Positions 42,824-52,439 are shown, counted from the stretch's first letter. The stretch: 64,000 bases of DNA from Actinobacillus sp. (GCA_020026075.1 JAHHQZ010000001.1:66127-130126), one strand, 5' to 3'. The notes: generated from the sequence alone by a model not told the origin. Translations and numbers: made by a program.

Positions 42824-43603
42824 ATGTCAGAGCAATCCCCTGTACCGCAACGTGATATTACACGTTTGTGTATTCGTACAGCACTTTTATTATTACAGTA
42901 TGGTGCAGAAAGTGCCTTGATCGTGCAATTAACCACCCGCCTTGGCAAAGCACTTGGAATGGATAGCGTGGAGTGCGTATTAACGCCGAATGCAGTGCTT
43001 GTTACGACCATTTATGATGGGCATTGTTTAACTACTGCTCGCAAGAATGAAGATCGCGGTATCAATATGCAGGTAGTTTCAGAAGTGCAACATATTGTAA
43101 TTATTGCAGAGCGTAAATTTTATGATTGGCGTGATGTAAAAACTAAACTCGATCGAATTAACCCATTGAAATATAATCGTTATTTTGTGGTGGCGATGAT
43201 TGGGCTATCTTGTGCATCTTTTGCTCATTTAGCTGGTGGCGATGCCCTAATTTGTTTGATTACTTTCTTTGCATCAGCATTAGGAATGTATGTTCGCCAA
43301 GTGCTGAGTATGCATCATTTTAATTCCATCATTGTTTTCGCTACAACTGCACTGGTTGCGACGTTGGTCGCTGGTATCGCACAAAAATACCAACTTGGAA
43401 ATGATCCGCAAATCGCCATTGCGTCCAGCGTATTGTTGCTGGTGCCAGGTTTTCCGCTAATCAACTCCCTTGCGGATATTCTTAAAGGGCATATCGGTAT
43501 GGGGATTGCTCGCTGGACTATAGCTTCAGTGCTAACGCTTGGAGCCTGCATTGGTATTGTATTTGCACTAAGTTTGCTACACATTGGAAATTGGGGAGTG
43601 TAA
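42824..43603 (+). CDS. yjjP: YjjP, threonine/serine exporter large subunit (ThrE N-terminal type)
   Basis: Inner-membrane protein of 259 residues (DUF1212): a soluble N-terminal part (TRLCIRTALLLLQYGAESALIVQLTTRLGKALG) then about five membrane helices. With YjjB it makes up a split ThrE-type exporter; in E. coli the pair is linked to succinate and amino-acid export. ATG 42824 follows GGAGGT; the longer frame is upstream leader. A TATAAT at 42796-42801 lies just before it. The stop overlaps the yjjB start. Confidence 0.9.
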   Translation: MSEQSPVPQRDITRLCIRTALLLLQYGAESALIVQLTTRLGKALGMDSVECVLTPNAVLVTTIYDGHCLTTARKNEDRGINMQVVSEVQHIVIIAERKFYDWRDVKTKLDRINPLKYNRYFVVAMIGLSCASFAHLAGGDALICLITFFASALGMYVRQVLSMHHFNSIIVFATTALVATLVAGIAQKYQLGNDPQIAIASSVLLLVPGFPLINSLADILKGHIGMGIARWTIASVLTLGACIGIVFALSLLHIGNWGV

Positions 43604-44073
43604 TGATGTGGGATTTAATTTTACGTTTAATCGATGATATGTTTTTTGCTTCGATTCCAGCAGTGGGGTTTGCCCTAATTTTTAACGTGCCACATCGAGC
43701 ATTAAAATACTGCGCTACTCTCGCCGCACTTGGACACGGCTTACGCACGCTTTTATTGCATTTGGATATGCCTTTGGTGATTGCCACTTTTTTTGCGGCA
43801 AGTTTAATCGGCTTTTTGGGCATTTGGTTATCTCATCATTATTTAGCACATCCAAAGGTTTTCACCGTTGCTGCGATTATCCCAATGATTCCAGGTGTTT
43901 ATGCTTATAAGGCAATGATTGCGCTGGTGCAAATTAACCATTACGGATCTTCACAAGCACTCATTGCCGATATGTTTAATTATTTTATTAAAACAGGCTT
44001 CATTCTTGGGGCGTTGGCGTTTGGTTTATCGTTACCTGGAATGCTGTTTTATCGTAAAAAACCTGTGGTTTAA
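43603..44073 (+). CDS. yjjB: YjjB, threonine/serine exporter small subunit
   Basis: The 156 residues form about four membrane helices (DUF3815 / ThrE C-terminal type): AAIPAVGFALIFNVPHRAL-like start (here FFASIPAVGFALIFNVPHRA), SHHYLAHPKVFTVAAIIPM and FNYFIKTGFILGALAFGL. TAATG joins the yjjP stop to this start; a second ATG at 43606 has a better distance from GGGGAG and is equally possible. folA follows after 8 bp. Confidence 0.9.
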   Translation: MMWDLILRLIDDMFFASIPAVGFALIFNVPHRALKYCATLAALGHGLRTLLLHLDMPLVIATFFAASLIGFLGIWLSHHYLAHPKVFTVAAIIPMIPGVYAYKAMIALVQINHYGSSQALIADMFNYFIKTGFILGALAFGLSLPGMLFYRKKPVV

Positions 44074-44081
44074 GGAATGTG

Positions 44082-44576
44082 ATGCAACCAACATTAAGTA
44101 TGATTTGTGCGATGACACACGACGGCGTTATCGGCAAAAACAACGAATTACCTTGGCATCTGCCAGCAGACTTTGCGTGGTTTAAACAGCATACGCTCAA
44201 TAAACCTATCATTATGGGGCGCAAAACCTTTGAAAGCATTGGGCGACCACTGCCTAAACGGCGCAATATGGTGATTTCTCGCTCGCCTTGTACTATTGAA
44301 AATGTGGAATGTTTCACCTCCGTTGAGGCTGCCTTGCAGGCGTTGGCAAAGGATAATGTAGCAGAGGCAATGCTTATCGGTGGCGGTGAGTTATTTCGTC
44401 AATATTTACCTTTGGCGCAACGCTTATATTTAACCTTAATTGATGCCAAAATCGCTGGGGATACGTTTTTTCCTGCCGTTGATTACAAAGATTGGCAAGT
44501 AAAGCAAGAACAGCACCATCCGCGGGATGATAAAAATCCGTATGCGATGGTTTTTCAAATCCTTGAGCGCCGTTAA
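44082..44576 (+). CDS. folA: Dihydrofolate reductase
   Basis: Reduces dihydrofolate to tetrahydrofolate with NADPH; target of trimethoprim. The 164 residues carry SMICAMTHDGVIGKNNELPWHLPADFAWFK (catalytic Asp in PADF, about 29), IIMGRKTFESIGRPLPKR and IGGGELFRQYLP. ATG 44082 follows AAGGA. Third gene of yjjP-yjjB-folA. Confidence 0.97.
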   Translation: MQPTLSMICAMTHDGVIGKNNELPWHLPADFAWFKQHTLNKPIIMGRKTFESIGRPLPKRRNMVISRSPCTIENVECFTSVEAALQALAKDNVAEAMLIGGGELFRQYLPLAQRLYLTLIDAKIAGDTFFPAVDYKDWQVKQEQHHPRDDKNPYAMVFQILERR

Positions 44577-44595
44577 AACCCCATAAAAAACATAT

Positions 44596-44625
44596 AAAAA
44601 AAGTGGCACAAATGCCACTTTTTTA
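44596..44625. terminator. Bidirectional terminator between folA and trxA
   Basis: AAAAAAGTGGCA and TGCCACTTTTTT with a 4-base loop; suits both convergent genes. Confidence 0.85.
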
Positions 44626-44642
44626 TTTTATAAAACCAATAC

Positions 44643-44966
44643 TTATAGATGACTTTGTACAAAAGCTGCTAATTGATTTTGTGGTAACGCACCCACTTGG
44701 GTCGCAACCGCTTTGCCGTCTTTAAACATCATCAATGTTGGAATGCTACGCACGCCAAATTGTGCTGCTACGGCTTGGTTGTCATCGATATTTAATTTAA
44801 CGATTTTCACTTTATCGCCAAATTCTTCTGCCAACGCTTCAAGCATTGGGCCAACCATACGGCAAGGACCGCACCACGGCGCCCAGAAATCCAATAATAC
44901 AGGCACGTTGGCTTGTAAAACGTCTTGGGTAAAAGTGGCATCGGTTGTATGTAAAACTGAACTCAT
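44643..44966 (-). CDS. trxA: Thioredoxin
   Basis: The 107 residues carry the active site DFWAPWCGPCRMVGP (Cys pair about 32 and 35), and the cis-Pro segment VRSIPTLMMFKDG. Start at the Met of MSSVLHTTDA, with AGGAG upstream. Reduces disulfides in ribonucleotide reductase and Msr enzymes; msrC in this window is a likely client. Confidence 0.96.
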   Translation of the reverse strand: MSSVLHTTDATFTQDVLQANVPVLLDFWAPWCGPCRMVGPMLEALAEEFGDKVKIVKLNIDDNQAVAAQFGVRSIPTLMMFKDGKAVATQVGALPQNQLAAFVQSHL

Positions 44967-45085
44967 AAGATTCTCCTCATTCATTTATTGTTACTGTTCG
45001 GTTCAATATGGGCATTCTAGCAAGAAAGACAAGTGAGCAACACTTATCAATTTAATCAGAATTTCTTAAATTATTTCGGCCTTGC

Positions 45086-45916
45086 CTATTGGGTTAAATT
45101 GAGTACGTTCGTCATATCGTACAAACCAGCAGGCTTATGTTGTAACCACAGCACTGCTCGCACGGCACCTTTGGCGAAGGTCATTCGGCTGCTGGCTTTG
45201 TGGGTTAGCTCAATGCGCTCCCCTTCGGTGGCAAACCACACGGAATGCTCGCCCACAACATCGCCAGCACGCACGGTAGCAAAGCCAATACTGCCCGCTG
45301 GGCGCTCCCCTGTAATGCCGTGTCGATCGTAAACGGCAATGTCTTTTAAGGGCTTGCCCAATGTGTGAGCGATACACTCGCCCATTGCTAGCGCAGTGCC
45401 AGACGGTGCGTCCACTTTGTGGCGATGGTGCGCTTCAAAAATTTCAATATCGCTCTCTTCGCCCATTACAGCAGTGGCTTTTTCCAGCAGTTTAAAGAGT
45501 AAATTCACGCCTACGCTGAAATTAGCCGCAAACACGATAGCAGTTTCTTGCGCCGCTTGTTGAATTTGCATTTTTTCTTCTGCGCTAAAACCTGTGGTAC
45601 CCAGCACAACGGCTTTGCCTGCCGCTGCACATTGTGGCAATGCCCACAGCGTCCATTCAGGACGAGTGAAATCAATTAGCACATCAAAATCCGCCAAATG
45701 GGCGTTGAGATCATCACTTAGCGCCACGCCCACAGAATTTTGTCCAATAATCCGACCTACGTCTAAACCCACGAGGTCGGAATTTTTACGCACAAATGCA
45801 GCGGTCAGTGCAATGGGTTTGCCAGCGGCTGCGGCGTCCAGCACCGCTTGCACCAGCATTCGCCCCATTCGCCCATTCGCCCCTGCAACAGCCACGCGAT
45901 AAACATTATGCTTCAT
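45086..45916 (-). CDS. dapB: 4-hydroxy-tetrahydrodipicolinate reductase DapB
   Basis: Step in diaminopimelate and lysine synthesis. From ATG 45916 the 276 residues show VAVAGANGRMGRMLV (NAD(P) loop, about 8-21), FTRPEWTL, GTTGF and the catalytic EIFEAHHRHKVDAPSGTALAMGE (His and Lys, about 155-170). The start lies inside the end of menD (11 bp overlap), so dapB is the last gene of menF-menD-dapB. Residues KNSDLVGLDVGRI are encoded by an outward pair of the dispersed motif (45746-45788), suggesting the motif shaped the coding sequence. Confidence 0.95.
   Translation of the reverse strand: MKHNVYRVAVAGANGRMGRMLVQAVLDAAAAGKPIALTAAFVRKNSDLVGLDVGRIIGQNSVGVALSDDLNAHLADFDVLIDFTRPEWTLWALPQCAAAGKAVVLGTTGFSAEEKMQIQQAAQETAIVFAANFSVGVNLLFKLLEKATAVMGEESDIEIFEAHHRHKVDAPSGTALAMGECIAHTLGKPLKDIAVYDRHGITGERPAGSIGFATVRAGDVVGEHSVWFATEGERIELTHKASSRMTFAKGAVRAVLWLQHKPAGLYDMTNVLNLTQ
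45746..45788. repeat. Outward motif pair inside dapB
   Basis: AATAATCCGACCTACG and CGAGGTCGGAATTTTT within the reading frame; the second is a full-strength copy. Confidence 0.6.
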
Positions 45917-47672
45917 CTTGTTCCTCATTTTTGTAGGTAAAACGTGCATCGGTGATTTCTTCCACTAAGTAGCGATAAAGCTGGCTGGCGGCCATTGGCG
46001 ATACTTTCACTTCAATAACTAACACATTGCCCACACTACGCTGAATTTGGCTAAATTGGCGCAAGGTGTTTTGTAAATCCACCCACGTTAATTTTAAGGT
46101 GTGGCGAATGTTGAACATTTTGCACACGTCTTGGAAACCGTTTAGGTTGTGTGGCATTTGATAGTAATCTTGTTTCACATCTTCTGGTACGGCGAGTAAA
46201 TCAAAAATCGCTCCGCCATTGTTGTTTAACACGAAAATGATCATCGGTTGCATCACTTTTTGTAACAAGGCTAAGGAATTTAAATCGTACAAAAAGGACG
46301 TATCCCCCACCATTGCGACCATTGGGCGCTCATTGGCGGTTGCGATACCTGCTGCGGTTGCGATTAAGCCGTCAATGCCACTTGCGCCACGATTAGTGTA
46401 AACCGTGTGGTTTTTACTGGAACGACCTAGTGCATCCACTAAACGCACAAATAAGCTGTTTCCCAAGAATAAATCCGCATTGGCAGGCATTACACGTTCT
46501 AAGTTTGCCGCTAGCGTGGTTTCCGTTAAGGCGTTATCCAAATTGTTCGGTACAAAATCTTTGCGACAATAGTCCGCCAGCGCAAGCGGTTCAATCGCCC
46601 ACACAGGGTTGGAAATGCCATTCGGCTCGTGCAAGGCGATCCACGTTGGCACGTCGCAGTTAAAGCGTGTGCGATGGTGGTGATACGGATCCACGTCCTT
46701 AATGCCTTGCTCAACGATCCAATATTCCCCTTGATAGCGTTCGAGGAATTGGTTCACACGTTTGCTGACAAAACCGCTACCAAACTGCAACACGATGTCC
46801 ACTTCTAATAACTGGGACAGCACAATTTTATTCGCCAGCCATAAATCGGCGTGTGGCAATGGCGCAGGCACGTTGGATTGCACATCGCAAATAACAATCC
46901 AGCCCATTTGTTCTGCCCATTCCAATAGCCCGTCGGTTTGTTTTTTAGGCAGGCGACCAATTAAAATCACACCTTTTTTATTGCGCCATTTTTCCCAATC
47001 AGGGTGAGTTTGCCATTGCACTTGCCCTTGCGGATTAGACACCCAAGCGCCTGGCGTTTCGTAAAGCCATTGATCAATGCTTTCAAGCCAAGAATGGGCA
47101 GTGATTTCTTCTTCGGTCGCGCCGTACAGCGGTTCCGCAAACGGCACGTTAATATGTACAACGCCGGAATTTTGTGCTTGTTTTTGGTAAGCGTCCGACA
47201 AAGTAGATAAAAGCCAAGCGGCGCTTAAATCCGTACTTGGGCGTGGCAAATTTACTTCTGCCACAGGGTAAGGGGCGAACATTTGCTCTTGCAAAATGGC
47301 TTGGTTCGCACCGCATTCACGCAATTCCACTGGGCGGTCAGCGGTTAAAATGAATAAATCCGTGCCTGTTTGGCGCGCTTCCACAATGGCTGGATACAAA
47401 TTCGCTGCCGCCGTGCCAGAGGTTACAATCACTGCCACTTTACCTTGATCCGCTTTCGCAAGCCCTAAGGCGAAAAAGCCCAAACCACGCTCGTCAAAAT
47501 GGGTATGACAGGTTACACGTGGCTTATTTTGCACACGTTGATTTTGCAATGTGACCGCTTCTAAGGTCAACGGTGTAGAACGAGAACCGGGAGCAATACA
47601 AATATGTTTCACGCCGTGACGCACCAAACTTTCTAAAATAACCCTTGCCCAGCAACGATTAAAAACACTCAT
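45906..47672 (-). CDS. menD: SEPHCHC synthase MenD
   Basis: Thiamine-diphosphate enzyme of menaquinone synthesis joining isochorismate and 2-oxoglutarate. The 588 residues show the N-terminal ThDP segment (HICIAPGSRSTPLTLEA, HTHFDERGLGFFALGLAK), VTSGTAAANLYPAI, and the C-terminal ThDP/metal motif GDTSFLYDLNSL with NNNGGAIFDLL. I take the ATG at 47672 (MSVFNRCWAR); the one two codons upstream is also possible. It follows menF by 15 bp. A motif copy (47161-47174) lies inside. Confidence 0.96.
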   Translation of the reverse strand: MSVFNRCWARVILESLVRHGVKHICIAPGSRSTPLTLEAVTLQNQRVQNKPRVTCHTHFDERGLGFFALGLAKADQGKVAVIVTSGTAAANLYPAIVEARQTGTDLFILTADRPVELRECGANQAILQEQMFAPYPVAEVNLPRPSTDLSAAWLLSTLSDAYQKQAQNSGVVHINVPFAEPLYGATEEEITAHSWLESIDQWLYETPGAWVSNPQGQVQWQTHPDWEKWRNKKGVILIGRLPKKQTDGLLEWAEQMGWIVICDVQSNVPAPLPHADLWLANKIVLSQLLEVDIVLQFGSGFVSKRVNQFLERYQGEYWIVEQGIKDVDPYHHHRTRFNCDVPTWIALHEPNGISNPVWAIEPLALADYCRKDFVPNNLDNALTETTLAANLERVMPANADLFLGNSLFVRLVDALGRSSKNHTVYTNRGASGIDGLIATAAGIATANERPMVAMVGDTSFLYDLNSLALLQKVMQPMIIFVLNNNGGAIFDLLAVPEDVKQDYYQMPHNLNGFQDVCKMFNIRHTLKLTWVDLQNTLRQFSQIQRSVGNVLVIEVKVSPMAASQLYRYLVEEITDARFTYKNEEQDEA

Positions 47673-47687
47673 AAACATCCCTCTTTA

Positions 47688-49040
47688 TTAATTGCTGTTA
47701 TTCTTTAATAGCGACAATAAGCCTGTCGCTTTACGCTCAATTTCTTGCCATTCACTTTCAGGCATAGAGCCTGACACAATACCAGCCCCAGCAAAAATGT
47801 GAATGCCTTTTTGCTCAATACTTGCACTGCGAATGGCCACGCAAAACTCGCTTTCCTGTGCGCTCATCACGCCCAATGTCCCCGCATACCAGCCACGCAC
47901 TACGCCGGAATTTTCTTCTTTATTTTGTAAAAATGCCATTGCGTCCGCTTTGGGTAACCCTGCCACCGCAGCGGTGGGGTGCATATAATGCAAGCAAGGG
48001 GCATCGTTTGCCTCGCACAACGTGGCACGAATAAAACGGCGTAAATGTTGCACGTGGCGCAAGCGTTTTAAGGTTAATGGGTCAACCTGAAAATTTTCCA
48101 CAAACGGTGCGAGGCTTTGTGCAATATTGTCCACCACCATTTGATTTTCGTGGCAATTTTTCGGATCCGCCAACAGCCAATCGCCAAAGGCGGCTGTTTC
48201 TTTCTGATCCGCTGTAACAGGTGCCGTGCCAGCCAACGCCTCCGTCTGGAGCGTTTTGCCTGTTCGCTTAAACAAACATTCAGGGCTTGAACCTAAAAAA
48301 CTTCGCTCGGCATTTTCACGCAGTAAAAAGTGGTAGCACCCTTGATGGGTTTGAATGCTTTGATGTAAAAAATCCACAGGATCAAGCGGTTGCTCTGTTT
48401 GCACCGTCGTTTCATTGGCCAGCACCACTTTTGTGAATTGCCCTTGCTCGATGGCACGGCAAGCATCATCAATCCACTCGCACCACTGGGCGTGGCTTGC
48501 GCCGTGTCGCCATTCGCCTACGTTAGCAGGTAGGCTGGAATATTTTGCAAAATTTTCTAAATTTTCCAAAAAATTCCGACCTTCCCTTTGCCAGTCAATC
48601 AGCGTTTTTTTATGAAAAAAACCATACAACTGCCATTGTTGTTCGTCATTCACCAAAAGCCATTGCGGTAGAAAAAAGTAAGGCTCGCCGTGAAATTTCA
48701 CGCCGCCCACCAGCGGTAAATTTTCCTGCTGACAAAACTGCTGGGCGTGGTCGATGTCTTTAAATTGCTGAATGGCACCGAGTGCCAGTAATTTTTCCCC
48801 ACTATCACGGCGTTGAAAGTAAAACTGTGGAAAATACGGCTGACTTTTCTGCCAACGCAATAAATCCGCTGGAACAGTGCTTGAAAACTGAATAGAAAGA
48901 ATAGAAAAATGCGCCGTTTCAAACCATTGAACGGCGTTATTTGCCTTGCGGCTAAACCAATGAACGGGCGCCATCGTTGGGGTGATCGACTGTGAGAGTG
49001 CTTCGGTTAAGTATGTTTTTAACTGCTGAAAGATCGCCAT
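47688..49040 (-). CDS. menF: Isochorismate synthase MenF
   Basis: Chorismate-binding enzyme of 450 residues that starts menaquinone synthesis. The conserved C-terminal half has KVVLANETTVQ (catalytic Lys region, about 203), FLGSSPECLFKR, EALAGTAPV, HENQMVVDNI and GWYAGTLGVMSAQESEFCVAIRS and the metal site PESEWQEIERKA. Residues about 153-170 (EGRNFLENLENFAKYSSLP) are encoded almost entirely by an inward pair of the dispersed motif, which looks like an in-frame insertion. Another copy is at 47902. First gene of menF-menD-dapB, divergent from alaA. Confidence 0.95.
   Translation of the reverse strand: MAIFQQLKTYLTEALSQSITPTMAPVHWFSRKANNAVQWFETAHFSILSIQFSSTVPADLLRWQKSQPYFPQFYFQRRDSGEKLLALGAIQQFKDIDHAQQFCQQENLPLVGGVKFHGEPYFFLPQWLLVNDEQQWQLYGFFHKKTLIDWQREGRNFLENLENFAKYSSLPANVGEWRHGASHAQWCEWIDDACRAIEQGQFTKVVLANETTVQTEQPLDPVDFLHQSIQTHQGCYHFLLRENAERSFLGSSPECLFKRTGKTLQTEALAGTAPVTADQKETAAFGDWLLADPKNCHENQMVVDNIAQSLAPFVENFQVDPLTLKRLRHVQHLRRFIRATLCEANDAPCLHYMHPTAAVAGLPKADAMAFLQNKEENSGVVRGWYAGTLGVMSAQESEFCVAIRSASIEQKGIHIFAGAGIVSGSMPESEWQEIERKATGLLSLLKNNSN
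48531..48583. repeat. Inward motif pair inside menF
   Basis: TAGGCTGGAATATTTTGC, AAAATTTTC and CAAAAAATTCCGACCTT in the typical arrangement, with about 9 bp more in the middle, inside an open frame. Confidence 0.75.
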
Positions 49041-49136
49041 ACAGAAAATAAATTGTTTTTAGGTTAAAAATACGTTAAAAATGCAGCCTATTATAATCCA
49101 TTTCTCGCTGTTTGTACTTCATTTATAGAGAGGCGT

Positions 49137-50351
49137 ATGCGTACTTTAACTCAATCTCAAAAACTTAATAAAGTTTGTTACGATATTCGTGGTGATGTTC
49201 ACCAAGAGGCTTTACGTTTACAAGCACAAGGCAACGACATTTTAAAACTAAACATTGGCAATCCTGCCTATTTTGATTTTCCCACTCCACCTGAACTTTT
49301 ACCCCCTATTTTAGCCAACATCGCTACTGCACAAGGCTATTGTGATTCCAAAGGCATCGAAAGCGCGCGCCAAGCCATCGTGGATTATTACCACGCACGT
49401 GGAATAACAGAAAATACCGTTGATGACGTTTACATTGGTAACGGCGTATCGGAATTGATTGTAATGACAATGCAAGCCTTATTAAGCGAAGGCGATGAAG
49501 TGTTGCTTCCAATGCCTGACTATCCGCTATGGACGGCGGCGACCAATCTTTCTGGCGGTAAAGCGGTGCATTATTTATGCGATGAACAGGCAAATTGGAG
49601 TCCTGATTTAGCGGATATTCGCCGTAAAATCACCCCACGCACGAAGGCGATTGTCATTATCAACCCAAACAACCCAACAGGGGCGGTTTATAGCCGTGCG
49701 CTTTTGGAAGAAATCGTACAAATCGCACGCACGCACAATTTGCTCATCTTAGCCGATGAAATTTACGAAAAAATTCTCTATGACGGCGCTGTGCATACCC
49801 ACATTGCGGCACTCGCCCCTGACTTGCTGACTATCACCTACAACGGTTTATCCAAATCTTACCGCTTGGCGGGCTATCGACAAGGCTGGATGATTTTAAA
49901 TGGCCCGAAACAGCACGCACTCGGTTTTATTGACGGCTTAACCACGCTGACCTCAATGCGACTTTGTGCCAATCACCCAATGCAATACGCCATTGCCCCA
50001 GCGCTCACTGGCGTGCAAACCATTAACGATCTCGTGCTGCCAAAAGGACGTTTGCTGGAACAACGCAACCTTGCCTATGAAATGCTCAACGGCATTGATG
50101 GCATAAGTTGCGTCAAACCAATGGGCGCATTATATGCTTTCCCCAAAATTGATGTGGAAAAATTCAACATTAAAAACGATGAAAAATTTGCACTGGATCT
50201 GCTACGTTCACAAAATGTGTTGCTGGTTCACGGCACAGGATTCAACTGGCACAAGCCTGATCACTTCCGTGTGGTTACCCTCGCCAGCACAGATCAACTG
50301 GAACTTGCCCTCTCTCGCTTAGGAAAATTCTTAGAAAGTTATCGTCAGTAA
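49137..50351 (+). CDS. alaA: Glutamate-pyruvate aminotransferase AlaA
   Basis: Class I PLP aminotransferase of 404 residues, orthologous by sequence to E. coli AlaA (YfbQ), which makes alanine from pyruvate. Motifs: IGNPAYFDFPTPPELL, DYPLWTAATNLSGG, INPNNPTGAVYSRALL, LADEIYEKILYDG and the PLP-lysine motif NGLSKSYRLAGYRQGWM (about 238-254). Divergent from menF. Confidence 0.94.
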   Translation: MRTLTQSQKLNKVCYDIRGDVHQEALRLQAQGNDILKLNIGNPAYFDFPTPPELLPPILANIATAQGYCDSKGIESARQAIVDYYHARGITENTVDDVYIGNGVSELIVMTMQALLSEGDEVLLPMPDYPLWTAATNLSGGKAVHYLCDEQANWSPDLADIRRKITPRTKAIVIINPNNPTGAVYSRALLEEIVQIARTHNLLILADEIYEKILYDGAVHTHIAALAPDLLTITYNGLSKSYRLAGYRQGWMILNGPKQHALGFIDGLTTLTSMRLCANHPMQYAIAPALTGVQTINDLVLPKGRLLEQRNLAYEMLNGIDGISCVKPMGALYAFPKIDVEKFNIKNDEKFALDLLRSQNVLLVHGTGFNWHKPDHFRVVTLASTDQLELALSRLGKFLESYRQ

Positions 50352-50367
50352 ATTTTCCATAAAAAAC

Positions 50368-50410
50368 AAGGCCGGAATATTCACAAAAATTTTGAAAATA
50401 TTCCGGCCTT
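50368..50410. terminator. Inward motif pair between alaA and ppiB
   Basis: AAGGCCGGAATATTCAC, AAAAATTTTGA and AAATATTCCGGCCTT: near-perfect 43 bp symmetric unit between convergent genes. Confidence 0.75.
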
Positions 50411-50429
50411 CGATTTTATGCGGTGCGGA

Positions 50430-50924
50430 TTATTCGTCTACACAAACGGATTCGATCACTACAGATTCTTTTGGTACGTCTTGGTGAAAACCGTAGTTGC
50501 CAGTTTTCACTTTGGAGATTTTATCCACAACGTCCATTCCTTCAACCACATTACCAAAAACGCAGTATCCCCAGCCTTGTGGGGTTTCAGATTTGAAGTT
50601 TAGGAAGTCGTTATCCACGGTGTTGATGAAAAATTGTGAGCTAGCGGAGTGCGGATCCATCGTGCGCGCCATTGCTAAGCTGCCACGCTTATTTTTCAAG
50701 CCGTTATTTGCTTCATTTTTAATCGGTGCGTCCGTGTCTTTTTCCAACATTTGCACGTCCATACCACCGCCTTGAATCATAAAACCGTCTATTACACGAT
50801 GAAAAATTGTGTTATTGTAAAACCCTTTTTTACAGTAATTTAAAAAGTTTTGTGCCGTTTTTGGCGCATGTTCAAAATCCAATGCGATTTTGATGTCGCC
50901 ATAGTTTGTGTGTAAAGTAATCAT
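50430..50924 (-). CDS. ppiB: Peptidyl-prolyl cis-trans isomerase B (cyclophilin)
   Basis: Cytosolic cyclophilin of 164 residues without a signal peptide. The active-site motif FHRVIDGFMIQGG (Arg about 40) and SQFFINTVDNDFLNF are intact, with VFGNVVEGMDVVDKI near the end. Divergent from cysS, a pairing also seen in H. influenzae. Confidence 0.96.
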   Translation of the reverse strand: MITLHTNYGDIKIALDFEHAPKTAQNFLNYCKKGFYNNTIFHRVIDGFMIQGGGMDVQMLEKDTDAPIKNEANNGLKNKRGSLAMARTMDPHSASSQFFINTVDNDFLNFKSETPQGWGYCVFGNVVEGMDVVDKISKVKTGNYGFHQDVPKESVVIESVCVDE

Positions 50925-51037
50925 AAATTTTCCTTGTTTAAACTTGGTTTAACGCAATGTTTTGCAGGGCGGATTATTTCACAAAATTTTGACAAATACG
51001 AGCCAGCAACTTTTTCCAGCCTAAATAAAAATTCATT

Positions 51038-52423
51038 ATGTTAAAAATTTACAATACACTCACTCGTGAAAAACAAGTTTTTCAGCCATTAAACCCACCG
51101 CACGTTGGAATGTATGTGTGCGGCGTAACCGTTTATGACCTTTGCCATATTGGACACGGTCGTACTTTCGTTTGCTTTGATATGGTCGCACGTTACCTGC
51201 GTTATCTCGGCTATAACCTGAATTATGTGCGCAATATCACCGACGTTGACGACAAAATCATTAAACGTGCCTTAGAAAACGGCGAAAGTTGCGATGCCTT
51301 AGTTAGCCGAATGGTGAAAGAAATGCACGCTGATTTTTCGGCGTTAAACATTCTGCCGCCGTCTAGCGAACCTCGTGCCACGCACCACATTGCGGAAATC
51401 ATCGCCCTTGTGGAACGCCTTGTGGAGAAAAATCACGCCTATGTGGCGAAAAACGGCGATGTAATGTTCGATGTGCTAAGTTTTGGCAATTACGGTGCCT
51501 TATCCAAACAAAACCTTGAACAGTTGCAAGCTGGAGCGAGCGAACGTGTGGAATTAAGCGATGTGAAGAAAAACCCAATGGATTTCGTGCTTTGGAAAAT
51601 GTCCAAACCAGGCGAGCCAAGCTGGGAGTCCCCTTGGGGCAATGGTCGTCCAGGCTGGCACATTGAATGTTCCGCAATGAACAGCGCTGAACTTGGCACG
51701 CATTTTGACATTCACGGTGGCGGCTCAGATTTAATGTTCCCACACCACGAAAACGAAATCGCCCAATCGTGCTGCGCATTTGATACGCCATACGTCAACT
51801 ACTGGATGCACAGCGGTATGATTATGATTAACAAAGAAAAAATGTCCAAATCTCTGGGCAATTTCTTCACCATCCGTGACGTACTCGACCACTACGGCGC
51901 AGAAACCGTGCGTTATTTCTTGTTAAGCACCCACTACCGCAGCCCATTACAGTACACAGACGAAAATCTCAATCTTGCCCACAGCGCCCTTGAACGCCTG
52001 TACACCGCCTTGCGTGGCACCGATCGCAACGCCAAAGCCTGCGGCGGCAATGAATTTGTAGAACGTTTCAAAGCGGCAATGAATGACGACTTCAACACGC
52101 CGAATGCGTTCTCCGTGTTGTTTGATTTAGCACGTGAAGTCAACAGCTTAAAAGCACAAAACGCCCCAGAAACCAACGCACTCGCCGCACGTTTACGTGA
52201 ATTAGGCGGTGTTTTAGGCTTGCTGGAACAAGATCCTGAAAGCTTTTTACAAGGCAACGCAGACGATGACGACGTGGCGAAAATTGAGGCTTTAATCGCC
52301 CAACGCAACAACGCCCGCCAAGCCAAAGACTGGCCAGCCGCTGATGCCGCCCGCAACGCCCTAACCGAAATGGGCATCGTCCTAGAAGACAGCGCCAACG
52401 GCACCACGTGGCGTAGAAAATAG
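51038..52423 (+). CDS. cysS: Cysteinyl-tRNA synthetase
   Basis: Class I synthetase of 461 residues. It shows the zinc/active-site start MYVCGVTVYDLCHIGHGRTFVCFD (Cys about 28, HIGH 37-40), WHIECSAM, HHENEIAQSCC and KMSKSLGNFFTIRD. The C-terminal anticodon-binding helices follow. Normal length. Confidence 0.98.
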   Translation: MLKIYNTLTREKQVFQPLNPPHVGMYVCGVTVYDLCHIGHGRTFVCFDMVARYLRYLGYNLNYVRNITDVDDKIIKRALENGESCDALVSRMVKEMHADFSALNILPPSSEPRATHHIAEIIALVERLVEKNHAYVAKNGDVMFDVLSFGNYGALSKQNLEQLQAGASERVELSDVKKNPMDFVLWKMSKPGEPSWESPWGNGRPGWHIECSAMNSAELGTHFDIHGGGSDLMFPHHENEIAQSCCAFDTPYVNYWMHSGMIMINKEKMSKSLGNFFTIRDVLDHYGAETVRYFLLSTHYRSPLQYTDENLNLAHSALERLYTALRGTDRNAKACGGNEFVERFKAAMNDDFNTPNAFSVLFDLAREVNSLKAQNAPETNALAARLRELGGVLGLLEQDPESFLQGNADDDDVAKIEALIAQRNNARQAKDWPAADAARNALTEMGIVLEDSANGTTWRRK

Positions 52424-52439
52424 TTCACCAAAACCCCAA

